From positions 172,103 through 236,102 of the forward strand of contig CAJWCU010000004.1 of assembly GCA_913030825.1 (NCBI GenBank): 64,000 bases of DNA, written 5' to 3'. Position 1 is the stretch's first letter, and every line of letters begins with the position of its first letter. The notes below the pieces were generated by a model. It saw nothing but the letters and a program-made list of their open reading frames with translations, had not been told where the DNA came from and made no database searches. Positions 34,618 through 43,219 of the stretch are shown here, piece after piece. The stretch comes from an uncultured Rhodospirillaceae bacterium. Its GTDB lineage: Bacteria > Pseudomonadota > Alphaproteobacteria > Rhodospirillales > Casp-alpha2. The translations under genes and the position numbers were made by a program.

Positions 34618-35424
34618 ATGACGAGTACACCTTTTGCGATGATCCCCCTGCCCAAGGAGCGGTCCGTTAAGCCGCGCCGCACGGGCCTGACCATGATGAT
34701 GGACTGGGGCCTGCCGTTCGGCCGGGCCGAGGACAACATGACGCTCCTGGCCCCTTACGTGGACCTGGTGAAGATCGTCGTCGGCACCGCGCGGCTTTAT
34801 CCCGAGGACTACCTGGTGAAGAAACTCGCCATGTACAAGTCCTACGACGTGATGCCGTTCCTGGGCGGTCAGTTCGCCGAATACGCCTATGCGACGCAAG
34901 GCTGGCAGGCCATGCCCGGCTTCTTCGCCGAGGCCAAGCGCCTGGGCTTCGACGCCCTGGAAATTTCCGACAACTGCGTGCCGCTGGATGATGACGAACG
35001 CACCAAGATGATCAAGCTGGCCATTGCCGAGGGCCTGGAAGTCCACGGCGAGGTCGGGTCCAAGGTCGTCAATCAGTCGCCCCAGGACCTGATCGATCAG
35101 ACCCAGGTCTGCTTCGACGCGGGCTGTGAAATCGTCCTGGTCGAAGGGGCCGAACTGGTCACCGACGGCAAGGTCAATGAATCGATGATGACGGCCCTCA
35201 AGGGCGGCCTAGACCTGGACCGCACCTTGTTGGAGCTGACCGGCTGCTGGATCAAGGGCGTCACGCCGAACGATATTTTCGAGCTGAAGAAGTTCCTGAT
35301 GACCGAATTCGGCCCCGACGTGAACCTGGCCAATGTGCAGCCCGACGATGTGATGGAGACCGAGGCCATGCGCTGCGGTCTTTCGGTGATCGGCCCGAAG
35401 ATCGAGCCCAAGGCCGCCGAATAA
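34618..35424 (+). CDS. Phosphosulfolactate synthase (ComA) family protein
   Basis: A 268-residue TIM-barrel protein of the ComA family. ComA adds sulfite to phosphoenolpyruvate to make phosphosulfolactate, the entry to coenzyme M and sulfolactate synthesis. Family landmarks are present: RRTGLTMMMDWGL, the VKIVVGTARL strand, GGQFAEYA, EISDNCVPL, HGEVGSKVV, and a VNLANVQPDDVMETEAMRCG C-terminal region. From memory the family usually has GGT and EGRE where this protein has GGQ and EGAE, so the substrate could have shifted. AGGAG precedes the ATG at 34618. It lies between a sulfatase and a BisC-type enzyme, so a sulfite or sulfonate link is plausible but not shown. Confidence 0.75.
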   Translation: MTSTPFAMIPLPKERSVKPRRTGLTMMMDWGLPFGRAEDNMTLLAPYVDLVKIVVGTARLYPEDYLVKKLAMYKSYDVMPFLGGQFAEYAYATQGWQAMPGFFAEAKRLGFDALEISDNCVPLDDDERTKMIKLAIAEGLEVHGEVGSKVVNQSPQDLIDQTQVCFDAGCEIVLVEGAELVTDGKVNESMMTALKGGLDLDRTLLELTGCWIKGVTPNDIFELKKFLMTEFGPDVNLANVQPDDVMETEAMRCGLSVIGPKIEPKAAE

Positions 35425-35439
35425 GGCGCAGCCGGCGCG

Positions 35440-35457
35440 GGCGGGTTTGCTCCCGCC
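35440..35457 (+). terminator. Hairpin after the ComA-family gene
   Basis: GGCGGG (35440-35445) and CCCGCC (35452-35457) form a 6-bp GC stem around the loop TTTGCT, 16 bases past the stop. No U-tract follows. It may reduce read-through into the BisC-type gene, which starts 52 bases later. Confidence 0.3.
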
Positions 35458-35508
35458 CCGTAGGCGGGCTATCGTTTGCCCAATCACGAAAAACGCACGG
35501 GTACATCC

Positions 35509-37809
35509 ATGTCCAAGATCCACGGCTCCCATTGGGGGGCTTTCGAAGCCGAGGCCGAAGACGGCCGCATCGTTTCCGTCCGTCCGCTCGCGAACGACCC
35601 GGACCCGTCGCCGATCCTATCCGGTATGGCCGAAGGCGTGCATCACGAATGCCGCGTCCGTGCCCCCGCCGTGCGCGAAGGCTGGCTGAAGAACCGGGAC
35701 AAGGCGCGCGGCGGCGACCGCTTCGTCGAGGTGCCCTGGGACGAAGCCCTGGACATGGTCGCCGAGGAATTGCGGCGGGTTAAAGAAACCCATGGCAACG
35801 AATCGATCTTCGCCGGGTCCTACGGCTGGTCCTCGGCCGGCCGGTTCCATCACGCCAAGACGCAGTTGCAGCGCTTCATGAACTGCTTCGGCGGCTATAC
35901 GGCGCAGAAACACAGCTATTCCCTGGCTGCCGGGCTGGCGATCCTGCCGCATATCGTCGGCAACCTGGATCCGCTCCGGAACCTGACCTCCTGGGCCTCC
36001 ATCGCCGAGGCCACGGACACTCTGGTTGCGTTCGGCGGCATTCCGATCCGCAATACCCAGGTGGAGCCGGGCGGCACGGCGTCGCACACCACCGTGCCTT
36101 GGCTGAAGAAACTGGCCGAACGCGGGACCCACGTCGTCAGCGTCACGCCGCTTCGCAACGACACGCCGGAGTTCCTGAACGCCCAATGGCTGGCGCCCCG
36201 GCCCAATACGGACGTCGCCTTGATGATGGGCCTGGCCCATACCTTGGTCGATGACGGGCTACACGATTCCAAGTTCCTGGAAACCTATGCCGTCGGCGGC
36301 GACACCTTCCTCGCCTACCTGACGGGCGAGGCCGACGGCACGCCGAAGTCGGCCGATTGGGCGTCGGAAATTTGCGACATTCCGGCCGACACCATCCGCG
36401 AACTGGCCCGCCGCATGGCCGCCGGGCGGACCATGATCGCTTGCAGCTATTCCCTGCAGCGCGGCGACCACGGCGAGCAGACCTTCTGGATGACCATGGC
36501 GTTGGCCTGCATCCTGGGGCAGATCGGCCTGCCGGGTGGTGGGTTCGGTTTCGGCTACGGCTCCATGCACGGCCAGGGCAACCCCGTGCCCAAGATGCCG
36601 TCCTATACCCATTCCGCCGGGCCCAACCCGACCGGCAGCTTCATCCCCGTGGCGCGCGTCACCGACATGCTGCTGAACCCGGGCATGGAATACGATTTCG
36701 ACGGCGAACGCCGGACCTACCCGGATATCAAGCTGGTCTATTGGTGCGGCGGCAACCCGTTCCACCATCATCAGGACCTCAACCGCCTGCTCGACGGCTG
36801 GCGGAGACCGGACACGGTGATCGTCAACGAACCCTGGTGGACGCCGACGGCCAAGCTCGCCGATATCGTCCTGCCGGCGACGACGACCCTGGAACGCAAC
36901 GACGTGGGGGCATCGTCGCGCGACCGCTTCCTGGTCGCCATGAAACAGATCGTCCCGCCGCAGCATGCCTCGCGCAACGACTACGACATCTTTTCGGGTC
37001 TTGCCGGGCGCCTGGGCATCAAGGATGCCTTCACCGAAGGCCGCGACGAAGACGCCTGGCTGCGTCATTTGTACGATCAGGCCCGCGACGGGGCCGGGGC
37101 GCTCGCCAACCGCATGCCCGATTTCGATGCCTTCTGGGAACAGGGGCTGCTGGAATTGGACGCACCCGAGAAGCCGCACGTGGTTTATGAAAGCTTCCGC
37201 GCCGATCCCACGGCCAATCCGCTGCCGACGCCGTCGGGCAAGTTCGAAATCTGCTGCGCCGAGATCGCCGGTTTCGGTTACGACGATTGCCCGGAACATC
37301 CTGTGTGGCAGGAACCGGCCGAATGGTTGGGCGGCGAGACGGCCAAGGATTGGCCGCTGCACCTGATTTCCAACCAGCCGGCGCATAAGCTGCATTCGCA
37401 ATTGGATTTCGTCGGGCCCAGCCTGGCCGCCAAGCTACAGGGGCGGGAGCCCGCGTTCCTGGCCCCGGCGGATGCCGATGCACGGGGGATCAAGGACGGC
37501 GACCTGGTGCGCCTCTACAACGACCGGGGCGAGACCCTGGCCATCGCCGTGGTCAGCGACCATGTGCGGCAGGGTGTGGTGCAACTGCCGACCGGCGCCT
37601 GGTTCGATCCGTCGGACTGGGCCAAGGCGGGCACCCTGGAACGCCACGGCAACCCCAACGTCCTGACCCTGGACAAGGGCACGTCGAAGCTCGGCCAGGG
37701 GCCGATCTCGCATACGACCCTCGTCGATGTGGCGAAGGTGGTGGAGACGGCGGAACCGTCCGATCCGTTCAACCTGCCGGACGTGGTTTCGCGGCCCGCT
37801 GCTGAATAA
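35509..37809 (+). CDS. Molybdopterin oxidoreductase, BisC/TorA/DMSO-reductase type
   Basis: A 766-residue Mo-bis-MGD enzyme of the S- and N-oxide reductase group (biotin sulfoxide, trimethylamine N-oxide or DMSO reductases). The N-terminus begins directly with HGSHWGAFEAEAEDGRI and lacks both a Tat signal and an Fe-S Cys motif, pointing to a cytoplasmic BisC-like enzyme. The Mo ligand is Ser109 in SYGWSSAGRFHHA. MGD-binding segments include GNPFHHHQDLNRLL and the C-terminal RLYNDRGETLAIAVV. I place the start at 35509; a TTG at 35476 is a weaker alternative. It probably works with the sulfatase/ComA genes upstream, for example by reducing a sulfoxide or an N-oxide, or by running in reverse as an oxidase. 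Confidence 0.88.
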   Translation: MSKIHGSHWGAFEAEAEDGRIVSVRPLANDPDPSPILSGMAEGVHHECRVRAPAVREGWLKNRDKARGGDRFVEVPWDEALDMVAEELRRVKETHGNESIFAGSYGWSSAGRFHHAKTQLQRFMNCFGGYTAQKHSYSLAAGLAILPHIVGNLDPLRNLTSWASIAEATDTLVAFGGIPIRNTQVEPGGTASHTTVPWLKKLAERGTHVVSVTPLRNDTPEFLNAQWLAPRPNTDVALMMGLAHTLVDDGLHDSKFLETYAVGGDTFLAYLTGEADGTPKSADWASEICDIPADTIRELARRMAAGRTMIACSYSLQRGDHGEQTFWMTMALACILGQIGLPGGGFGFGYGSMHGQGNPVPKMPSYTHSAGPNPTGSFIPVARVTDMLLNPGMEYDFDGERRTYPDIKLVYWCGGNPFHHHQDLNRLLDGWRRPDTVIVNEPWWTPTAKLADIVLPATTTLERNDVGASSRDRFLVAMKQIVPPQHASRNDYDIFSGLAGRLGIKDAFTEGRDEDAWLRHLYDQARDGAGALANRMPDFDAFWEQGLLELDAPEKPHVVYESFRADPTANPLPTPSGKFEICCAEIAGFGYDDCPEHPVWQEPAEWLGGETAKDWPLHLISNQPAHKLHSQLDFVGPSLAAKLQGREPAFLAPADADARGIKDGDLVRLYNDRGETLAIAVVSDHVRQGVVQLPTGAWFDPSDWAKAGTLERHGNPNVLTLDKGTSKLGQGPISHTTLVDVAKVVETAEPSDPFNLPDVVSRPAAE

Positions 37810-37831
37810 TCAGCGCCGGGCCCGCGGGCCC
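37801..37831. terminator. Hairpins at a convergent junction
   Basis: GCTGA-ATAA-TCAGC (37801-37814) overlaps the end of the molybdoenzyme gene, and GGGCCC-GC-GGGCCC (37818-37831) ends at the stop codon of the convergent HAD gene. The 22-base gap between the two stops is thus almost entirely foldable, which suits a shared terminator, though no U-tract is seen. Confidence 0.35.
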
Positions 37832-38514
37832 TAGATCAGCTTGAGAACGCCGGAGAGGTCCTTGCCCTGGTAATCGGGGCCGAGGGCCGGGTCGAGCGGG
37901 ACGTCGTTCGCCCGGTTCGACCAGTAGCAGGTCATGCCGTAGGCCGCCGCCCCCAGCACGTCGCCCGCACCGCCCGCGACGTGCAGGACGTCCTTGCAGC
38001 CGATGCCCAGGATGCGGGTCGGCAGTTCGTAGACGGACGGATGCGGTTTGTAGAAGCCCGCCGTTTCTGACGACAGGACGTAATCGAACACGCCCTTGCC
38101 GAACACGCCGGCGACGCTGTCCAATTGGTCCTGGTCGCCGTTGGACAGGATCGCCGTCTGATAGCCCTTGTCCTTGATCGCGGCCATGACCTCGGGGGCT
38201 TCCGGCCAGGGTTTCAGGACGCCCCAGGTCGTCACCAGTTTCTTCCGCGTCTTGGCGTCGGCCTTCATGCCGCGCGTCGCGAGCGTGTAGTCCAGGCCCA
38301 TGGCGGTGCAGTCCTTGAACGACGTGCGGCCCTTGCCGATGGAGTTGCTGGCGGCGGCGCGGCTCATCTGCTGCGCGCGCCAGGTTCGGGCGAAGGTTGC
38401 GGCCTCTTTCTTCGGCAGGCCGAAGGTGTCTTCGACCAGACCGGTCAGGCTGGTCTGAATGTCCAGCAGGGCCGAGAAAACGTCGAAGGTGATGATCTTG
38501 GGGGTGAGTTTCAT
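37831..38514 (-). CDS. HAD-superfamily hydrolase (haloacid dehalogenase type II-like)
   Basis: A 227-residue HAD protein of the L-2-haloacid dehalogenase group. Motif I is FDVFSALLD with the nucleophile Asp10 or nearby; most dehalogenases have GTL where this has SAL. Motif II is LSNGD and motif III Lys lies in FYKPHP. The acidic motif IV usually found after VLHVAG is replaced by GGAGD, so activity may be dehalogenation or phosphatase-like. It lies at the end of the second TauD/ABC region but is separated from the TauD gene by 137 bases. A phosphatase acting on phosphosulfolactate is conceivable but speculative. Confidence 0.8.
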   Translation of the reverse strand: MKLTPKIITFDVFSALLDIQTSLTGLVEDTFGLPKKEAATFARTWRAQQMSRAAASNSIGKGRTSFKDCTAMGLDYTLATRGMKADAKTRKKLVTTWGVLKPWPEAPEVMAAIKDKGYQTAILSNGDQDQLDSVAGVFGKGVFDYVLSSETAGFYKPHPSVYELPTRILGIGCKDVLHVAGGAGDVLGAAAYGMTCYWSNRANDVPLDPALGPDYQGKDLSGVLKLI

Positions 38515-38651
38515 GGAAAGGGGACTCCCTTGGTGGTGATCATGCGGCCCCCCCGGGTGCGTGAAATCTAAAAATAAAAATCAGAGCTGAAAATGTTTTA
38601 ACCCCGGCACCCTCCCCCCGAAGGGGGAGGGGCGGGAATAGGTACGGCGCC

Positions 38652-39515
38652 TTAGTAGGGCCGGTCGCCGCAGACCGTTCCGCGGTGCATGGACCGCTCG
38701 TGGCTGAGGTCGTAGTCCGTCGCCTTATGCAGCGTGCAGCGATTGTCCCACATGACCACGTCGCCCTGCCGCCACTTGTGGCGGTAGACGAATTGGTCCT
38801 GGGTGGAATGCTCGCAAAGACGCTCCAACAGGTCCCGGCTTTCGTTGTCGGACATTCCGTCGATCCGCGAGGTAAAGCCCTCGTTGACGAAAATGGCCTT
38901 CTTGCCCGTCACCGGATGGGTGCGGGCGACCGGGTGAAGAACATCGGCCCATTGGGACAGTTCTTCTTCCGTCTTAACCGGTCGGACGCCGGCGTTCATC
39001 ATGGCTTCGTAGCGGGTGCGATAGGTATGCACGGCCTTGAGGCCCTCGATCTGCTCCTTGGTGGCATCGTCGAGGGCGTCGTAGGCGCGCGTCATGTCCG
39101 CGTAAAGCGTATCCCCGCCCTCGGGCGGGGTGATGACGCCGTGAAGGATCGACCCCATCGGCGGGGTTTCTTCATAGGTAATATCCGAATGCCAGTAGGC
39201 CCCGCCGTTGTTGATCGGCTGGGCACCGCCCCGGCCCCGGTTCGAAAGAACCAGGAGCTCGGGGTAATCCGGATGAAGAAGTTCCTTCACCGAGTGGCCG
39301 CGGAGTTCGCCGAAACGGCGGCTGTAGGCCAGCTGCCGTTCGGGGCTCAACTCCTGGTCACGGATGACGAGGACGGGGTAGGCCATCCAGGCATCGAAGA
39401 GGCCTTTGACGGTTTGCTCGTCCAGGTCTTGGTTCAAATCCAGTCCCACGACTTCCGCGGCGAGCGGATTGTCGAGTTCTTTGACTGGAATTTGAATGGT
39501 CATGGTCGTAGTCAC
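38652..39515 (-). CDS. TauD/TfdA family dioxygenase in the ABC-importer operon
   Basis: A 287-residue Fe(II)/2-oxoglutarate dioxygenase related to taurine dioxygenase. Iron ligands are His109 and Asp111 (YWHSDITY) and His263 (DNRCTLHKA); Arg278 would hold 2-oxoglutarate. I place the start at the GTG at 39515 because GGAG lies eight bases upstream; the ATG at 39503 is too far from it. It is the last gene of an operon after a substrate-binding protein, an ATPase and two permeases, exactly the tauABCD plan. The imported sulfonate-like compound is therefore probably its substrate. It differs clearly from the other TauD-like enzyme at 30096-30965, so the two likely have different substrates. Confidence 0.92.
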   Translation of the reverse strand: MTTTMTIQIPVKELDNPLAAEVVGLDLNQDLDEQTVKGLFDAWMAYPVLVIRDQELSPERQLAYSRRFGELRGHSVKELLHPDYPELLVLSNRGRGGAQPINNGGAYWHSDITYEETPPMGSILHGVITPPEGGDTLYADMTRAYDALDDATKEQIEGLKAVHTYRTRYEAMMNAGVRPVKTEEELSQWADVLHPVARTHPVTGKKAIFVNEGFTSRIDGMSDNESRDLLERLCEHSTQDQFVYRHKWRQGDVVMWDNRCTLHKATDYDLSHERSMHRGTVCGDRPY

Positions 39516-39531
39516 TTGGAAGTCTCCTGGA

Positions 39532-40419
39532 TTACCGCTGCATACCCCAACGGGCGACCGTCCGCAGTTCGATGTTTCTGAACAGCAGGTTTTCGATCGT
39601 GATACCGATGAGGATGACCATGAACAGCCCGGCGAACACGCCTTCGGTCTCGATGTTCTGAGACGATTCGAAGATGTACCAACCGAGGCCGCCGCTCCCG
39701 GACGAGGCACCGAACACCAGTTCGGCACCGATCAGGGTGCGCCAGGCGAACGCCCAGCCGACTTTCATCCCGGTCATGATCGACGGCAGAGCCGCCGGGA
39801 CCAGGATTTTGACGACGAAGGGAACGCCCTTGAGGCCATAGTTCTCGCCGATCATGCGAAGCGTGGTCGAGACGTTCTTGAACCCCGAATGGGTGTTCAG
39901 AGCGACCGCCCAAAGCACCGCATGCACCAGAACGAATACCAGGGACGACGTCCCCAGCCCGAACCAGAGCATGGCGAGAGGCAGCATGGCGATCGACGGC
40001 AGGGGGTTGAACATGGCCGTTGCCATGGCGATGAAATCACCGCCCAGGCGCGAGCTCGTACCCCATAGCACCAGGACGGCGGCAATCGCCATCCCCGCGC
40101 CATAGCCGTAGATCAGGACTTTGATGGAGAACCAGACCTTCCAGATCAGGTCGCCTTGGAACAGGTCATTGATCAGCGTCTTCAGTGAAAACACGAAGGA
40201 CGGGAACATCAGGGGTTCGACATCGAAGCCGACGGTATAGCCCTGCCACAAGCCGACCAACCCCAGAAGGATGACCGCCTTGCGGACGCCGTTGATATTC
40301 CAGATCTTCTCGATGAAGGACAACTGAACAGCGACGTCGCCCGTATGGGCGTCGGTAATGTTCTCATTGACGAATTCCGGACGGATGACCGGTTCGGCAA
40401 GCGTTTTTGTCGTGCTCAT
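39532..40419 (-). CDS. ABC transporter permease, taurine/nitrate/sulfonate type (second)
   Basis: A 295-residue inner-membrane permease with about six transmembrane helices and a cytoplasmic coupling segment (EAA-like loop around GLKGVPFVVKILVPAALPSI). Its ATG overlaps the stop of the preceding permease as ATGA, so the two are translationally coupled. It is clearly homologous to that neighbour, with matching segments such as LNPLPSIAMLPLAMLWFGLG, pointing to gene duplication. Most taurine-type importers use one permease as a homodimer, so a heterodimer is likely here. Confidence 0.9.
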   Translation of the reverse strand: MSTTKTLAEPVIRPEFVNENITDAHTGDVAVQLSFIEKIWNINGVRKAVILLGLVGLWQGYTVGFDVEPLMFPSFVFSLKTLINDLFQGDLIWKVWFSIKVLIYGYGAGMAIAAVLVLWGTSSRLGGDFIAMATAMFNPLPSIAMLPLAMLWFGLGTSSLVFVLVHAVLWAVALNTHSGFKNVSTTLRMIGENYGLKGVPFVVKILVPAALPSIMTGMKVGWAFAWRTLIGAELVFGASSGSGGLGWYIFESSQNIETEGVFAGLFMVILIGITIENLLFRNIELRTVARWGMQR

Positions 40420-41315
40420 GATGACTGCATCCCCCATCTCCGGATGGTCTTGGCTTCGATCGTCGAGAAAATCAGGCTTTCGACGATGACGCCGACCAGG
40501 ATGACCGTGAACAGGCCGGCAAAGACATACGGGATCTGCATGTCCATCTGGTTCGCGAAGACGAACCAGCCGAGGCCGCCCGATTGTTCACCCGAGGTAT
40601 CCGCAATGGCACCGCCGAACACCAGTTCGGCCGCGATCAGCGTACGCCAGGCATAGGCCCAGCCGATCTTCAGCCCCATCAGGATCGACGGGAAGGCCGC
40701 CGGGATCAGCAGCTTGGCCACGTACATGACGCCCCGAAGGCCGTAGTTGCGGCCGACCATGCGTTGCGTTTCCGACACCCCCATGAAGCCCGTATGGGCG
40801 TTCAGCGCCACCGGCCAGATGACCGAATGGAGCAGGGTGAAGACCACGGAACTTGACCCCAGGCCGAACCACAGCAACGCCAACGGCAACAGTGCGATGG
40901 CGGGCAGCGGGTTCAGCATCGCCGTCAACGTCGACAGGATGTCCGAGCCGAACCGGGTCATGATCGCCACGGTGGTCAACAAGGTCGCGATGACCAGACC
41001 GATGGCGTAGCCGGTAAGCAGCACCGAAATGGAGTTCTTGATCATGATCAGCAGCTGGTCGTTGACCAGAGAGTCGTAGAGAGCCGCCGCCGTGTCGGAG
41101 AACTTCGGAAGGATGAACTCGGAAACGCCGCTCACCCGGGTGTAGATTTCCCAGGCCAGCATGAGCGCGACCAGGATGGTGAGCTTGCGCACCCCATCCA
41201 GATCGACGATCCGTTCCCAAAGCGTGAGCTTGCGCGCGACGTCGGCGTGCGACGCCGTTGCAAGGTCATCCGCCTCGAATTCGGGGCGGACGACTGTTTG
41301 CGGGAGGGTGCTCAT
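40416..41315 (-). CDS. ABC transporter permease, taurine/nitrate/sulfonate type (first)
   Basis: A 299-residue permease with six predicted membrane helices and the coupling loop in YGLRGVMYVAKLLIPAAFPSI. The N-terminal 50 residues are a soluble extension (VVRPEFEADDLATASHADVA) shared in form with the second permease. The ATG at 41315 shares a base with the stop of the ATPase gene (TGATG); a GTG at 41318 is also possible. It should pair with its duplicate to form the membrane channel for the substrate delivered by the binding protein encoded at 42170-43219. Confidence 0.9.
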   Translation of the reverse strand: MSTLPQTVVRPEFEADDLATASHADVARKLTLWERIVDLDGVRKLTILVALMLAWEIYTRVSGVSEFILPKFSDTAAALYDSLVNDQLLIMIKNSISVLLTGYAIGLVIATLLTTVAIMTRFGSDILSTLTAMLNPLPAIALLPLALLWFGLGSSSVVFTLLHSVIWPVALNAHTGFMGVSETQRMVGRNYGLRGVMYVAKLLIPAAFPSILMGLKIGWAYAWRTLIAAELVFGGAIADTSGEQSGGLGWFVFANQMDMQIPYVFAGLFTVILVGVIVESLIFSTIEAKTIRRWGMQSS

Positions 41316-42166
41316 CACTGATCACCTTGTCCCGCCGCAAGCTCTTCTTCCAGGATGCGGTCCGCGAACAGCATGTCGTGAATTTTCTGCTGCAGCTCGC
41401 GGAAGTTCGGGTCCGCCGTGTTGTCGTGGTTCAGGTGGTGGGCGTTCAATTCCGCCTTGACCTGTCCCGGATGCGGCGACAGCACGAGAATACGCGATCC
41501 GACGATCAGGGCTTCCTCGATCGAGTGGGTCACGAACAACACGGTGAAGTGCGTGTCTTCCCACAACTGAAGAAGCTCTTCCTGCATCTGGCGCCGTGTC
41601 AGGGCGTCGAGCGCCGCGAACGGTTCGTCCATCAGCAGAATGTCCGGTTCCATGGCCATCCCGCGGGCGATGGCGACACGCTGTTTCATGCCGCCGGACA
41701 GCATATGCGGGAAAGTGTCCTCGAACCGGTCGAGCTTCACCTTCTTGATGTATTCCATGGCGATTTCGTCGGCTTCCGACTGGGTCTTGCACTTGCCGCC
41801 ATTCATCAACGCGAAGGTGATGTTCTGTTTGACCGTCTTCCACGGAAGAAGCTGATCGAACTCCTGGAAAACCATCACGCGGTCGGGGCCGGGTTCCTTA
41901 ATGTCCACGCCCTTGAGCCGCATGTTGCCTTCGACGGGCCTCATGTAGCCGGCAACCCCCTTGAGAAGGGTCGATTTGCCGCAGCCCGACGGGCCCAGCA
42001 GCACGAAACGGTCGGCCGGATACACCTTGAAGCCCACCCGGTAGGTGGCGGTGATCAGGTGTTCTTTGGTCTTGTATTGAAGGGTGACGCCGTCGACATC
42101 CAAAAGCGGATCAACGGCGGCCGCGGCGGGCGAATTGCCCGCCGCGGTTTGGGCGCCTTGATCCAT
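41315..42166 (-). CDS. ABC transporter ATP-binding protein, taurine/nitrate/sulfonate type
   Basis: A 283-residue ATPase that powers the importer from the cytoplasm. Walker A is LLGPSGCGKST near residues 56-66, the Q-loop Gln lies in MVFQEFDQLLPW, the ABC signature is LSGGMKQR, Walker B is ILLMDEPFAALD, and the H-loop His lies in VTHSIEEAL. The first 20 residues are an Ala-rich extension. It follows the binding-protein gene after three bases and overlaps the first permease gene, so all four transport genes and the TauD gene form one operon. Confidence 0.95.
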   Translation of the reverse strand: MDQGAQTAAGNSPAAAAVDPLLDVDGVTLQYKTKEHLITATYRVGFKVYPADRFVLLGPSGCGKSTLLKGVAGYMRPVEGNMRLKGVDIKEPGPDRVMVFQEFDQLLPWKTVKQNITFALMNGGKCKTQSEADEIAMEYIKKVKLDRFEDTFPHMLSGGMKQRVAIARGMAMEPDILLMDEPFAALDALTRRQMQEELLQLWEDTHFTVLFVTHSIEEALIVGSRILVLSPHPGQVKAELNAHHLNHDNTADPNFRELQQKIHDMLFADRILEEELAAGQGDQ

Positions 42167-42169
42167 CAG

Positions 42170-43219
42170 TTAGCTGCCTTCCTGGTCGTAGTTGTTTTCC
42201 CAGTAGTAGTCTTTCCAGCTGCTGGGCATGTTCTTGATCGCACCGATCGAATGCATGAACTCAGCGAACTGCATGGTGCGGTTCGGCTGCAGCGAATAGT
42301 GCATTTCGCTCTTGGAGCGGATCATGGCTTGGATGTCTTCCAGCGGAAGCTTCGACTTGGTGAACTTCTTGAACAGCGCACCGGCGCGGTCCGTGTCTTC
42401 GTTAATCCAAGCCATCGCCTTGCGATAGGACTTCCAGACGCATTCGTAGGTCTTGGGGTTTTCCGTCTTGAACTTCTCGGTGTTGTACATGGCGACCGTG
42501 GTGTGTTCGCCGCCGAGAACGTCATAGGACGTCAAGACGGTGTGGACCTTGCCTTTGCCTTCCTTGAGCTCCTGATAGGAGGTCGGCAGGGTGGCGAAAT
42601 GGCTCTTCACCGCCTGACCGCCGGCCAACAGGGCCGCCGCCGCGGACGGGTGCTTCATGGAAACGGTCAGCGGATCAAGCTTGTAGGCTTCCTTCGGGCC
42701 CCACTGCTTGGCCGCAGCCATCTGCAGCACGACCGCCTGGATCGAAACCTTCACCGACGGGGTGGAGATCTTGTGATCGGTCAGACCGACGTAGTCTTCC
42801 AGCTTCTTGATCTCGGCGACATTGGTGTTCAGCTTCAGCGGCATGGCCGACATGCTGGTCATGGCCTTGACGTTGATGCGGCCCTTGGTCTTGTCCCAAA
42901 GCTTGAGCAGCGGGCCGACGCCACCGGCGGCGAAGTCGACGTTATTGGACAGCAAGGCCTGGTTCACCGCCGCGCCGCCGGAGAAGCGGTGCATGGTGAC
43001 CTTCATATCGCCCAAGCCGGCATCCTTGGCACAGCTTTCGACCAGCTTCTGGTCGACGACGACATGCATGGGCAGATAAAGCAGACCGAACTGCTGCGCG
43101 AAACGAACTTCGTTCGTTTCGGCCTTGGCCGGCGCGGCGGACATCGCCGTCATGGCCAAAGCGACGGCACCGCACGCGGCAGCCGTCGCCGATTTCTTGA
43201 GAAACGTCGTAGTTGTCAT
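42170..43219 (-). CDS. ABC transporter substrate-binding protein, sulfonate/nitrate/taurine type
   Basis: A 349-residue periplasmic binding protein. A signal peptide covers about residues 1-33 with cleavage after AAPAKA. The mature part has the NMT1/SsuA-like two-lobed fold (RFAQQFGLLYLPMHVVVDQ at the start, FSGGAAVNQALLSNNVDFAAGG, AVKSHFATLP). It is the first gene of the importer-TauD operon, with AGGGAGGA before the ATG. The family binds taurine, alkanesulfonates, nitrate, thiamine precursors or aromatic acids; the TauD partner favours a sulfonate. The divergent region upstream carries the four-box array. Confidence 0.9.
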   Translation of the reverse strand: MTTTTFLKKSATAAACGAVALAMTAMSAAPAKAETNEVRFAQQFGLLYLPMHVVVDQKLVESCAKDAGLGDMKVTMHRFSGGAAVNQALLSNNVDFAAGGVGPLLKLWDKTKGRINVKAMTSMSAMPLKLNTNVAEIKKLEDYVGLTDHKISTPSVKVSIQAVVLQMAAAKQWGPKEAYKLDPLTVSMKHPSAAAALLAGGQAVKSHFATLPTSYQELKEGKGKVHTVLTSYDVLGGEHTTVAMYNTEKFKTENPKTYECVWKSYRKAMAWINEDTDRAGALFKKFTKSKLPLEDIQAMIRSKSEMHYSLQPNRTMQFAEFMHSIGAIKNMPSSWKDYYWENNYDQEGS

